From Calonectria ilicicola (taxonomy: Eukaryota; Ascomycota; Sordariomycetes; Hypocreales; Nectriaceae): a stretch of DNA of 64,000 nucleotides. Positions 47,406 through 58,567 of this stretch are shown one piece after another (the first letter of the stretch is position 1; each line of letters starts with the position of its first letter). The stretch is taken from NCBI GenBank assembly GCA_020809705.1, contig CP085826.1, positions 3,286,001 through 3,350,000 on the forward strand, in the 5' to 3' direction. The position numbers and the translations under genes were made by a program. The notes below the pieces were generated by a model. That model was not told the origin of the DNA, ran no database searches, and saw only the letters and a program-made list of their open reading frames with translations.

Positions 47406-48749
47406 CTATAACGCTATGGCATGGAATTTCTTTGATGGTGCTCGCAAGCAGTCGAGATGCCTCACGAGTTGCAGCTCGGCTGCCTTACTTCTCACAAGGT
47501 GGTTTTTCTTATCGTCGGCACGGTCTTCGGGTGTCATGTCGTCAGTTGTGCGGTCCACAACCTTCCTCATGCCCTCACTTGTTCTGGATAGCACCTCGTG
47601 CATACTGGCAAGGACTCGCTCGGCGGCCTTTGCAAGAGGCAGTTCGGTAGCGGAGACACTGTCATCGCTGAGCCAGCTTGGAGTGGAGGCCAGCTCGCCG
47701 TTTGCATGACAGACAGCCTCTCGCATGCGGATAACCATCAGGGCAGCAAACATGTCTCCGGTCCCGCTAAAGTAGCAATCGATGGAGGGGAATACGATTT
47801 TGAAAAGCCGGGCCTTTCCAGTAGAATCCATGCTTGAGCCAACAACGGAGAGGTGAGAAGGTGGGTGATCTGGGGCGTCCAGGTTGACGGAGGTGATGAC
47901 GATGTGTGGGACCTTGTACTTATCATGAAGGGCCTGGATGGCTTGAGTGAGGCTGGCCATGTCGACGATTTTGCATTCAGATAATAACCTCCAAGAAGAT
48001 TTGCGTCAGTATAAGAGGCAATAAAACATGGGACCTGTATTGGAAAGAGGTGAACATACTCGGCCTCGAATTGGTTAGGTAGGATAAGATCAGCGTGGTG
48101 AATGAGGGTCTTGTAAGCCGGGACTACGTCCTCCGCGACATAGAGCCGGCCGTTGTCGCCCATGACGGGATCAAGAACCCAGAAGAAGTTACCTGGCTGA
48201 TTCTCTGACTTTCCTCGAAGTTCACGTCCAATCTGGCCTACCGCATTGACAGCTTCGGCCCCAGGGATGTAGCCGGTGAGTAGCATGTCAAAGTCATCAA
48301 GATAGGACTGTTTTAAGCCTTCATAGAGATCAAGAATTTCCTGGGCAGACACTTTTGTTCCTTTCCATTGGCGATAGCCGGTATGGTTGCCTTGAACACG
48401 GTAAACATGTTAGCTCCTTGGTGTGGGATGGTTGCGGAGTGACGCACTGAACTGCACCGTGTTGAGGGCTGCGACATCGCATCCTAACGACTGCAAGACG
48501 AAGACTGCAATCTTATTGCCAACGTATCTTGAACCGTAACAGTCAGCATGACAATAAAATTTTGGTTACTTCGTTTTGGGCAAGTGAGCCATGCGGTTGA
48601 ACACGGCGCCATATCTTACCCAGAGACAACCTGAAGGCCGGAGCGGCATGTTAGTCACATCAGGTAAGTTGACAGGGCAGAGGCGGGAGTCGTACATGGC
48701 TTGCGACGGCCAGGACCCGCGTGTCGGGGACGGGGACGGGATCAGACAT
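47406..48749 (-). CDS. BUD16: pyridoxal kinase (PdxK/Bud16 type) with an 11-nt microexon
   Basis: Five exons, complement(47406..47988, 48060..48390, 48448..48527, 48620..48630, 48696..48749), encode 352 residues. Exon 2 is only 11 nt and completes SHVVSGYVGNK; all phases close (54, 11, 80, 331, 583 nt). Recognisable blocks are VQFSNHTGYRQWKGT with the pyridoxal-binding region, DMLLTGYIPGAE, WVLDPVMGDNGRLY, LILPNQFEAELL and the anion-hole motif FSGTGDMFAA, whose Asp is the catalytic base of the ribokinase fold. The enzyme phosphorylates pyridoxal, pyridoxine and pyridoxamine in the salvage route to pyridoxal 5'-phosphate. Its 3' end lies 250 nt from that of the dUTPase gene, tail to tail. Confidence 0.94.
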
Positions 48750-49890
48750 GGTAGCCCGCAGTATTTGCGAGGGGTTCGCTTGGCGGGCAAAGGTGGTTGG
48801 TTAGGTGAGATGGCGGATGCAACGGGGAGAAGAATGAGACGTGGATAAGATGCCGCAATGTCACTTGACTGTCAGATACTGCAGCCAAATTGCTCCGGAG
48901 GATAGTTTTTTTGGTCCAACGCCGGTTGTGAGTAAACCAGAGCCAAGGTAGCTTGCAAGGTTGTGGGACGTTGTTGCTATTGTCGCTGCTGTTCGCGCTG
49001 AAGCCGTCGGAGACGAGGTGTTATGAAGGTGAGTGCTGATCGGAGAGGATCATTGAGCAAAGAGAGGGCGGGAGGGCATGGGCCAAATGCACAAGACCTG
49101 TCGCCGTTCAAATGACTAGCTTTTGACTCAACCGCAGCTGGCCTGTTGGCAACGGGTGTACCCCGCCAAAGATCCGGCGAGATACGATTCTGCCCCGCAC
49201 AAACACCTTTGGAGCAACGCGAGAATCATTCTTGATTGACCAAGGTAGATGGCATTCTTGGGGTCCAGTACAAATGCGACAGACACATAATTATAGCGAT
49301 AGGTGGCCCTTCCCTGCCATGGATTTCGAGATAGTACAAGTGCTTCAAGTCAGTGTCATGAGTAGTCTTAGCAACATAAGTCGCTCGCATGACATACCGC
49401 GTGCATTCCTCTCTAATGGCCTCCCGCTCAGTGAATTCATGCCAGTAAACTTCTCACCTCCACTTCACCCACGACAAGCTCCACATCGCTCAACGGGAGA
49501 GCGACAACCATCTGCGAACATGGTGCGTCACATCATACGTTCTGGGCTCTTGCCTTCAGACTGGGCCTCGTCGTAACCCTCTTAAATCACGCCAATTGGT
49601 AGGCAGGTTTGTAGCACGACAATGCGTTGGGCAACTAAGACAAAGGCTTCAAATCATTATCGTATCAAGGCTAGCCAGTCGTGCAGCTAGCCCGTAGAAA
49701 GCCATCGTACAACGATGACCAATGTTTGCTCTAGTTACAGTAATCCATCTCCGTTCTTCTCCATCATAAACAATGCCCTGGTATCCATTTTCTTGGTAGA
49801 ACCCTTTCTGCGCCAAAGCAGCTCAACGCATCCTGACAACGCCGCTGATACTAGGTAGGATGGTGTCGTGGTATATTAGGACCCGAATAT
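48750..49890. other. intergenic region, pyridoxal kinase promoter to PCNA 3' flank
   Basis: 1.14 kb with no supported gene. Short open frames here have no motifs and poor starts. Confidence 0.5.
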
Positions 49891-50803
49891 TTACTCTTCG
49901 TCACCAATCTATAGTTTTGCGTTAGTATATAGTGATCCAAGGCAAGAAAAAAAAAGAATTCGACGAACCTTAGGAGCCAGGTAGAAGCGCAGGTAACTGT
50001 TGCCTGAATCAATCTCGTACTCAACCAAGAGGGGCACCTCATTAGAGAGGCAAATCTTGACCTGAGTTGAGAGAGCGGAGGCCTTGCAGAAGTTGACGAG
50101 GTACTTGAGGGAGAAGGTGAGTGACACGGGCTCGGTCAGCTCAATCTTGACATCGTTCTCGGGCTTTCCCACTTCATTTTGGCCACGAAGCGTCACGGAA
50201 CCGTTACCAATGTCGCCGTTGCAAGAAAACTTGATACCATCCTTGGAGGCCTCGATGCTGACTGTGAAAGCGCTTGGGCGTTAGCAATGGTTATGTGTCT
50301 TCATAAAGGGGTAGCGTAGTGGGGAACCGACCAGACTCCGACATGGCAGACAAATCGGTGCAAATGCGACGGAATTCAGCAGCAGGCAGGGCGACGGTGG
50401 CAGCATACTCGGTATCGGGGATACCCAGGTGCTCCTGGTCAATGTCCATGAGTTTGAGGTCGTACTCGCTGATGCGGTCGTTGTTGGGGCTCTCAAATGT
50501 CATGCCAAGAACATCGGGACCGTCCTCAGCCTTGAGAGTGATGACATCGTCGTTGGCGGCAGCGCGTAGGACTTTGGTGAGAGAGGTGAGGTTGACACCT
50601 AGGGAGATGTTGCGATCGCAGCGGTAAGGGTTGAAGGCTTCGGCCTTGAGCATCATGGACACCAAGGCCACGTGCGAGTTGTCCATGGCCTGCAGGGCAA
50701 TGCCGGTGTCATTGCAGTCGAAGTTGCAGTCCTGTACGAGATCCTTGATGGAATCAACCACCCGCTTTAGGACGCCACCTTGCTCGAGTCGTGCCTCCAA
50801 CAT
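49891..50803 (-). CDS. PCNA: proliferating cell nuclear antigen (DNA sliding clamp)
   Basis: Exons complement(49891..49908, 49969..50261, 50332..50803) encode 260 residues, the usual PCNA length. The protein starts MLEARLEQ and ends LAPKIGDEE. The last exon codes only IGDEE and the stop (18 nt). Intron 1 (GTCGGT...TCACAG, 70 nt) rebuilds [13 protein letters not shown]; intron 2 has an unusual GTTCGT donor and a CTATAG acceptor. Conserved features include the DNA-facing [15 protein letters not shown] region, the interdomain loop around [10 protein letters not shown] (about 120-130) that binds PIP-box partners, and the Lys of EASKDG, matching the ubiquitin/SUMO-acceptor lysine 164. It forms the homotrimeric ring that tethers polymerases and repair factors to DNA. 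Confidence 0.97.
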
Positions 50804-51808
50804 GTCTGCGATGAGGGAAGCGTGTTAGCTGGTTGAATCCAGACCTTTGGCGTGGATGCCTTTGTGCGGAAAAAAAAAGGCGGGGATGGTAAGCTAGCTG
50901 ACATACTTGATGAGTTTGAGGGTTTGGGTGATTAGGAGAGATTGGAGAGAAGAAAGATGGAGGCGAGGGGACTAAAGTGATTATCTTGAGGTGGAAGCTG
51001 AGGAGACGGAGGAGAGAGTGGAATAGAGGTGGTTGTTGACGAGAAGAACAGGATGGTTGGATGCAGGCAGGATTAATCCAGGGCTGAGCAAAGCAAGCAC
51101 TTAACACGCGGGTGGTGGGTATGGGACGCGTCGGGACGCCAACCAGACGCGGGGCATAAAATTGAATTAAGCGTCCGACTTATTCAACCCACCCCTGTCT
51201 ATGCTGATTGGACTGAAGGATGCACTTTCAATGTTCACGCTATGGTCTTGACCGCAACAATGCATCTTTGCTTTTCCATAAAGAAAGAGAGAGCAAGGAA
51301 AAATTGAGACTGCAATCGCTTTATTTAAGTCAGGTTGCACAACTAACAAAAGAAGAATGATGCATATTGGCTTCAAAAATCAATCTTCGCTTTTCTTTTC
51401 AAGAGTCATCAATCGCAAGTGAATTCCTCCCCATGGTTGCATGCGTGTCATAATAATCTCAATTTCGATTTGGCTTCCTAGCTATAAGTAATAACAATAA
51501 TAAAAGAGGAAGCAATCAGTTATGTAATGTAATAAATAAACCCCTAGATTGCGCCCGTCCTGTTCTATAATGATACTATACCGCCCAAGGAAAACGTGCA
51601 TGTCGTCGTGACTGTGCCTAATAGATAGTAAATGCCGTGGTGCATGTGCGTGTCTGCGCATCGTTTCGTGCATAGTGCTGGTTGAATGCATAGCAAAAAA
51701 TGCTCCAAAAATATATGTAGAAAGGTTTTCAAAAAAGAAAAAACGATCGTGGCGCTGATAATGTTTCTCGATACTTGAACTGATAATGCGCGGAGTCGAT
51801 GCATTCGT
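50804..51808. promoter_or_regulatory. PCNA upstream region with one ACGCGT box
   Basis: 1 kb between the PCNA start and the 3' end of the vezatin-like gene. ACGCGT at 51126-51131, with further ACGCGG-like words within 25 nt of it, lies about 325 nt upstream of the PCNA ATG. This is the sequence of the MBF box that controls PCNA genes in yeasts; activity here is inferred. No gene is supported. The part near 51500 is AT-rich 3' UTR-like sequence. Confidence 0.4.
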
Positions 51809-53897
51809 CTACATCGAAACCACTCGTCCCACTGGAGCACTGGCGCGGGTTCGTGGGCGAAGGTTGATCACCGTTTCCAGTTCCCGGAGCATGCCCTTTG
51901 TCGCGTCCATTTGCTGTCGCGCAAGCGCTTTCTGCTCCCTGTCTTCCTTCATTTTCACTATCCTCTCTTCTCTTGTTAACATGCTGCGTGGCCGTGGGAG
52001 TGCGATTGCTTCAAACACCTCGGGGGCATCGTTATCTGCCGAGCCGCTGTCAGAATTAGGCGGTGACTCGCCCGTCAATGCCTTTAGTGCATCGACAGCG
52101 TTCCCGCTTCCCTCGCCTATGGTAAGCCCGCTGAAGCAGCTGGTGGGAGAGAGGAGAGTGCTCATAGAAGAAAGCCTCTTCTCGTTCCTATCAATTCCGA
52201 GAGCCAAGGCAGCTCGGCCCTCCTCCCACGCAGACATGAGCTCTTTCAGATCTACCCCGATGGACTCGAATTGGGCCATTAGATTTGGTCCAAGTTCTGA
52301 AATATCATTCGAATCATCCAGTGCTTTATCTGACTCTTCGCGCAGCAACTGAAGTTTGGCCTGGAGTCCCCTGATACCGGTGGAGAGTGAATTGAGCTTC
52401 CGTAGTTGAGTTCGCCAACGTTCTCTCCCGGGTGTTAGGGCCATCATTGGGGTTGGCGGTGCAGGGAATGCTTCGTCAATAGTTAGCATGCTAGCATATT
52501 GTGTAAACAGGGAGGAAAATACTCACATTCTTGTTCTCTTAGAATATCCTGTAGCTTATTATAAATGGTGCTGGTTGAGCCATTTACGCTTCGCAGATTC
52601 TCAACGGCCATGGTCCACCGGGCGAGATCATTCGTGTCACCGCTGGCGTCTAGGGCCAACAAGGCACAAAGGAACATCTTACGCAGAGTATAAAACCGAG
52701 CAGCAACAATCTTCAAAGTCCTTAACGATTCGGTATCCTCAAACTCATTCTGGTCAAATCCCCGTTCGGCGTCCGAAATATCGAAATCGCTGATATCATA
52801 GATGTCGTAGTACTTTTCCAAGTCTGTCTGCTCTGCAAAGCCGTTTACAACAGTGCACACTTGACCATAGGCGTGTAGGATTTCAGAAAACGCGTTTCTG
52901 AGGGCTTTGCGTAGTCGCACGCATTTCCGTGTCTGCGCACGATCCTCAAGGCGACTGATTGGGGGCAGTGGCGCGCTTCTACAACAATATTAGATATTTG
53001 CGTGAGTAAATTGAGAACACACTCACATGCGATAACCACGAGACACCAGCTCCACCTCCTGAATGAGGGACAAGGCAGCCCCTGAACCACTGTCAAAGTT
53101 ATGTGAAGTCTCGATGAAAGTGGTAATTTCAGCGAGAGACTGGGATCGTCGGTAGCGCAACCATTGCCGTCTCATGTACACCTGACCAAGAAGAGTACCA
53201 GCAGCACCAAGGATGATGAGAAATACCAGGCGCTTGCGAGTGACACCGCTTTCCACAACCCAACTCAAGACAACTGCCACCGCCAAAGCCGTAAGTACTG
53301 ACGCGATGATACCTTCAGTTGATACGAGCGAAGCGGCTTTGTCACTTTTTGGTACTCCTGGAACATTGGCGTATGGCTGGAATTGTCCTACTCCGGAATG
53401 CCCGCTCAGCAGCTGGGAGGCAATAATGGTGTAACGAAATTGTTCGAGAAACTTGGCATTGTCGGCGCGATCGATGCTTGCCGCTACGGCAGCCTAGGAG
53501 AGTTCGGTCAGACGGCGCAATGAGAGAGAGATGCTGAACGTACCGAGCAGTGCTTTCTAATAGATCGTAATGAAACGGGCCTAGGGACATCGAGCCGGAG
53601 GTCCTCTGGCGCTTTCTGGCGAAATCGGGCCTTGACTAAGGGTCGACCAGTGGGTGCGAACGGGGAGGGACTGGGAGGTGGTGAAGGGCTGGATCGGCCA
53701 GTTGAGGATCCTGGGTCGGGAGTCGTGGCGCCCGGCGCCCAGTCTGATTGCGACGTATCTCCCCCATCTTCAAGTCAAGATCAGTAAAGAGTCCAGAGAT
53801 ACAAGGAGTAGGCGCAACCGGGTTTGTAAAGAAAGATTAGGTGTTTACCTCTGAGATAGTCGGCTAAAGGTGTCTCGTCGTACACGACGGGCTCCAT
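51809..53897 (-). CDS. vezatin / Inp2-type myosin-binding membrane protein
   Basis: Five exons, complement(51809..52470, 52527..52978, 53027..53493, 53544..53767, 53849..53897), encode 617 residues. The introns are 48-81 nt and all phases close; the last has a GCTAACT branch site and AAG acceptor. An N-terminal acidic start (MEPVVYDETPLADYL) and a Ser/Pro-rich stretch precede two adjacent hydrophobic spans (about 150-195: ASVLTALAVAVVLSWV and RLVFLIILGAAGTLLG). A vezatin-like region (about 210-400) follows, then coiled-coil C-terminal helices. Relatives bind myosin; yeast Inp2 is the peroxisomal receptor for Myo2, which moves peroxisomes into buds. An organelle-inheritance role is inferred from the family. 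The assignment rests on overall architecture. Confidence 0.82.
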
Positions 53898-55067
53898 TTA
53901 ACTAGGCTGTGACGTCGACGGGGAGGATATAGAGAGCACGCAGAGCCATAGAGTGGCCAGCGGCGAATGAGCAGGTGAGATGTGGTGTCGCGCGCTGTCG
54001 GTAATGGAATTAATGGGCGGAATATGTCGAGTAAAGCGATTTTGAAGTAGAAATGGTATCGTCAAAGACTCAACCGGACATGCTCAGGAGAGTAGGGACA
54101 AGGACAGGCTGGACTTGTTGTTGATGCTCCTATTTCGGGAAGCTCCACGTTGATGCGCTGAAGTACCCGAGCTGGGGCGGATTGACAAGGGTCGTCGGAC
54201 AGTGGAAGCGGAAGAAGTGAGGATCGGTACGGTGATGCGCCGTGTGTGAGCGGACTGCCGGACGGTTGTGAGAGAGCGTCTCCGAAAGTGCCGTGGCTGT
54301 GATTCGTGGCCGTGTTTTGTCGCAACATACGGGCGATCCGTCCGCCCCGAGTGTTACTCTCCTTGTATTTCGACCGCACAGCGACGGGGTAGACGGTGAG
54401 CAACGTATAATAAGGTAATGCGCAAGGCAAGGGGCGATGCAGAGTTGCAAGGATACTAAAGCCCGCCTGGAGACGAAGCTAGCGTTGTGGTTGGTGGATG
54501 ACCTGGGTCGGATGGTAGTGTCGTGGACGCCCGCATGGGCCATGAGAGCCATTTGGCACGGGTAATTAACAGCCCCACCACTCAGGGATAGTACGTCGAC
54601 AATGGGTCTACATTCCAGCTGCGAGACTGTGGCTTGGCGCCCACCTGGGATTCGGTTTCGTGTTCAGCTTGAGACGTGCAGAATAATGGTTCGGGTCGGT
54701 ATTACCTTTGACCGTTCCAGACTCGCGCCAACATCGCTCACGTGTTCATGGTCGCCACTGCTGTGCCACCACCGCCACCACCGCCACCATACTCGCCACA
54801 CCAACACGCCTCGCCCAGTGATATTGAATTGGCGTCTACTTGATTGGCCAGTATATGTGGATCCTTCCCTGGCCAATTCACCACCCATTGCTCGAATTTC
54901 GAAGCTTGGAACTCGGAGACATTGGCCCAAGCTATCAGTCTCGAAATCCCTCGAAGCAACATCATCGCCGGCGACTGCGGCGCGGCCTACACCAATTGGG
55001 ATGCTCATGTCTGCCGCATCATGAGCTATTCCTCCTCTCGACGCCTCCCGCCATCCGAGCCAACCCA
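53898..55067. other. divergent intergenic region, vezatin-like gene to large unknown gene
   Basis: 1.17 kb upstream of two outward-facing genes. It contains a short CCACCG/CCACCA repeat near 54767-54789. The frame of the right-hand gene is open back to 54840, so its true start could lie here. Confidence 0.45.
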
Positions 55068-57659
55068 ATGCCTCCAAGATGCGCAGCCGTACGCACCCGG
55101 GTTGGCATTACCCCGGGGCCACCACACTCACTAGATGGCATCTGGATCACGGACAGCATGCTCCGCGAAGCCATTGAGCGTTACAATCGTGTGTCGGCTC
55201 AATCGCGCCATTCATTAAGCTCATGCCCTGGCCCCATCGAAAGCCGTCGCCGCCTGGGCAAGCGCCATATGACTGCCCTCATGCCCGAATCCCGCTTCGC
55301 GCCCCCTCCTTGGTCCATAGAATTTCCCCTCCGCCTTGACGAGTGGAAATGGGAGCCCCCGAATACCGTCGAAGATCGAGCTCGAAACAGAAAAAGATTC
55401 AGTCTGAGTCGACTACTGAATAGATCAATTGAATGGCTGGAGAACTTTGATGACGATGCCCCCGCTCGAGATTTGGCAGCTCATCCATCTACAACTGCAG
55501 CTACAGTGGCCAGCCCGCCTCCAAAAACCAGGACCGATATTTTCAGCGGCGACATGGTTGATGAGGTTGTCACGGAAGTCGTCAACATGGAATCAATTAG
55601 TGCGGGGATGGAAGGCAGCGGTCTTTTTGATATCGACATGGAATACACGCAAACAATTGACTTGGGGCACATTTACGGCGCGAGCTATTTTACCAACGAG
55701 ATTGCGAGTCTCAATGATCGTTTACAAGCCCTTGATCCAACACAAATGACGGACAGGTCGTTGTGGATAGCATGCAGGCCCTTTGCAGACTACCTCCAAT
55801 ACGCGATTCCCCAGAAACGGATCTCCGGCGCTGATTTGAGGGCAGCCCTCCAACCTTTTACTTCAACAACAAAACTTCATTTAAACAACCAAATATTGAC
55901 GACTGCAGAGGCTAGGATTGGTAATTTGATCCTCCGCATTCTCCAAGAATCAGACCAGATACACACATATCCAGTCTCATTCTGGCTGTCCAGTGCGGCC
56001 TTGCTGAAGAGAATGGATAAGCAACAAATCGTGACTTACCTGTATTTCTCGCGGCTTACCAAGGCGGCTCAAAAAACAAGCAAAGGGTGGCTCCGCCATT
56101 CTCTTATCCTCGACACACTCTCTTGTGCTGTTGAATTTCTCGCGGCCTTGCCCTCCTCTCACAAGCATGTCACCAAATACAACACAATAATCATCTCAGG
56201 CATCAAAAATTTAGGAAAGGCAAGGCCCCCATCGATGTGGGAGCGTGTAATGGAACTCCTTATTCAACGTCATCAAGGCGATCATCTTGAAAATCTTCAA
56301 CGGCAAATGGCGCTCCTTATGTCTTTTGATTCCCATGCTCAGACTTCAAAATGTCTAGAAGCATACCCAGGCGTATGGAGTAGCGAAGATGCGTTCCTTT
56401 TTACCAAAGGCCGTCTCTGGTCGACCAATTGTCTCCCGGCGGACTCGATGCCCTCCTTTCTACACCTACCAATCACTGACACGAACTGGTCGCGCCTTGT
56501 ATCACAGATATCTGCTGCTAAACCACAAAAGCGTAAGCTGTTATTCCAACAACTATGCCAAGCCACCAAGAACACCGGCACGTTCAGAGTAATGGTGGAG
56601 CACAACATCGAGCGCATGGGTTGGGATAAAACTGGCGACTCAACAACACTGCGCGAAATCGCAATCGCAATTGGAGACCATAAGCAAGCCCTTAATCTCT
56701 GGAGAATGGCCAATGTTTGGTTAGGGCCCGCGTTTATGAAGGGCCAATGGGACTGGACAGCATGGACGCCCTATATGGAGAAGATAATCAAAGATCCCAG
56801 CATAGGGGATTCAATCATTTGGCGTGTCCTATCAATGCATGAGGGTCTAGACAACAAAGCTCGCCCAGGCGCCGCGCTGCGCGGCATCAATACCGCTACG
56901 GCTCTGCTTGAGTCAATGGGAAAATGGTTTCTCGAGGCCAATCACCTTAACAATCGCCAAACGCTCCGACGTATCACCAAATGCATTTCTACTTACCAGA
57001 GCATCAACAAATCTCTATCTCCTCAAATGCTCCTTTGTCTTGTTGATGTAATTCTCAGGGATTTTGAACACGACCACAAGTGGAGCCAGGACAAGCTTGA
57101 CTGGATGATGGAACTGATTAAGCACAATTTGGGTGAAGAGCAGGCCCGTCTGGTTTTGGTGCAGCTACACGGATGGCAATGGACGATTCGCAACCGAGAT
57201 ATGAAACAACAAGCCCCCTTGGTTGATCGAATCGAAAGAGAGTTGGGCCTGGTCACTCAGGAAAATACCACGAGCTCTCCGGTGACTACTGAAGGGCTCG
57301 AAGATCCACTAGGTTTAAACATGAACGACGTGAAGGCATTTAACAAGGCAAAAGTTCTATCCAAACACGTCAAATTCGGCGCCATGAACCAACATCGGGG
57401 TTGGAGACAAGGAGGCCAGATATTCAACGACTTCAAACTACCGGATGGCAAGGCGGCGCGAAAAGGTTGGAGCAACGGCTGGATACCATGGCAGGTATTG
57501 CAGCGGGAGAAACATGCGGCCTATATGATGGCGATAACGCAGACAAAAGCGAGCATGGAAGATGCACCAAACGAATGTGAAACAAGGGAATGGGGAAAAA
57601 ACCAGGAAGGCCAACACGACAGCCTCGCAAAAGGAGCTGGCGTTGAATCGGCAATTTAG
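55068..57659 (+). CDS. large uncharacterised fungal protein, mostly helical
   Basis: A single long frame encodes 863 residues from the ATG at 55068. Other possible starts are 54855 (71 codons longer) and 55158 (30 codons shorter). I do not recognise the family. The first ~70 residues are rich in Arg, Ser and Pro with few acids and could be a mitochondrial targeting sequence. An acidic linker with Thr/Ala-rich sequence (about 145-185) follows. Residues 230-730 are predominantly amphipathic helices, with spacing suggestive of an alpha-solenoid (PPR-like), but I see no clear repeat. The C-terminal end is Trp- and basic-rich (HRGWRQGG, KGWSNGWIPWQVLQREK) and looks conserved. A mitochondrial RNA-related role is a guess and is not asserted. 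Confidence 0.78.
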   Translation: MPPRCAAVRTRVGITPGPPHSLDGIWITDSMLREAIERYNRVSAQSRHSLSSCPGPIESRRRLGKRHMTALMPESRFAPPPWSIEFPLRLDEWKWEPPNTVEDRARNRKRFSLSRLLNRSIEWLENFDDDAPARDLAAHPSTTAATVASPPPKTRTDIFSGDMVDEVVTEVVNMESISAGMEGSGLFDIDMEYTQTIDLGHIYGASYFTNEIASLNDRLQALDPTQMTDRSLWIACRPFADYLQYAIPQKRISGADLRAALQPFTSTTKLHLNNQILTTAEARIGNLILRILQESDQIHTYPVSFWLSSAALLKRMDKQQIVTYLYFSRLTKAAQKTSKGWLRHSLILDTLSCAVEFLAALPSSHKHVTKYNTIIISGIKNLGKARPPSMWERVMELLIQRHQGDHLENLQRQMALLMSFDSHAQTSKCLEAYPGVWSSEDAFLFTKGRLWSTNCLPADSMPSFLHLPITDTNWSRLVSQISAAKPQKRKLLFQQLCQATKNTGTFRVMVEHNIERMGWDKTGDSTTLREIAIAIGDHKQALNLWRMANVWLGPAFMKGQWDWTAWTPYMEKIIKDPSIGDSIIWRVLSMHEGLDNKARPGAALRGINTATALLESMGKWFLEANHLNNRQTLRRITKCISTYQSINKSLSPQMLLCLVDVILRDFEHDHKWSQDKLDWMMELIKHNLGEEQARLVLVQLHGWQWTIRNRDMKQQAPLVDRIERELGLVTQENTTSSPVTTEGLEDPLGLNMNDVKAFNKAKVLSKHVKFGAMNQHRGWRQGGQIFNDFKLPDGKAARKGWSNGWIPWQVLQREKHAAYMMAITQTKASMEDAPNECETREWGKNQEGQHDSLAKGAGVESAI

Positions 57660-58567
57660 ATGTGTCATGAAATAGAATAGACAGGGCATTATTACATATT
57701 GTTAAGAGGACCCCGGTGGCGTAGGGTTGTATCTGGCATTGCATATAATTTGTATGGATATAAGGATATTACTCCACCAGTCGAGGGGGTATGAATACCT
57801 CAAAAGGCCTCATAAGAAAAAGAGGGGCTGAGGCGATTCCTAGCTAATACAATCATCAAGATCCTGATCCTTACTCAATTGAGCGATTGCCTTCGTGTTC
57901 GAATTAGCCCTCGCGGTTCCAACACATATCCATCCACAAATACATGCACATATACGAACACGCTTCTAATTTCTATCAATCCTAAAACAGTGAGTGATAA
58001 GTATATACACACATACAGCACCGCATTGAGACAACAGAGCACGAAGGGTATTGGTTTAAATGCGGCATCACACGGGCAAGTAAAGACATTGCTGAACATA
58101 AGTGAAATTGTCATAATCTCGTTGGCCTGACAAGACATATAGCCGTCTAGGCCATGAAGTGAAGCCAAATGCAACAGATTGTCGCGGGTCATTACAACCA
58201 ATGTACAGACCAAGCCAAGCAACTCCAAAAGATGGTAAAAGAGCTTCAAAACAAGAAAAGGAAGACAAGACGGCAAATACAAGAGATGAAGTGAAAAAGT
58301 AACAAAAGGAAAAGCAAAGAGGGAATCGGTACAGGGGGGAAACAAGAGGGAAGGAATGGAGAGAGGAAAATACAAGAAATAGAAAGAAAACACATCAGCC
58401 AGGATATCATGAACCTTTTTTGTTCCTTCCGCCCCGTTGACCCAAATATTTCCACCACAAAAAAAACCATAAAAAAAAAAAGGAAAAGCGTCGCTGTTGA
58501 CCATCATCATGTAATCAAAACACTCGCTAATATGCCAGCGTGACTCTGTCAGTCATTATCTTCTCTC
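57660..58567. other. convergent intergenic region (3' UTRs)
   Basis: 908 nt between two genes facing each other. On the minus strand a 211-codon open frame exists (57875-58510). Its composition (Phe, Leu, Ser, Cys from T-rich DNA) and lack of motifs indicate T-rich 3' UTR of the involucrin-repeat gene. Confidence 0.5.

Noticed and set aside
50305..50320. TAGCGTAGTGG resembling a tRNA A-box
   Set aside because: It lies in the PCNA intron/exon 1 junction and no B-box or cloverleaf follows within 60 nt.
57875..58510. 211-codon minus-strand open frame after the involucrin-repeat gene
   Set aside because: It derives from T-rich DNA and reads as Phe/Leu/Ser/Cys without motifs. Its position fits 3' UTR.
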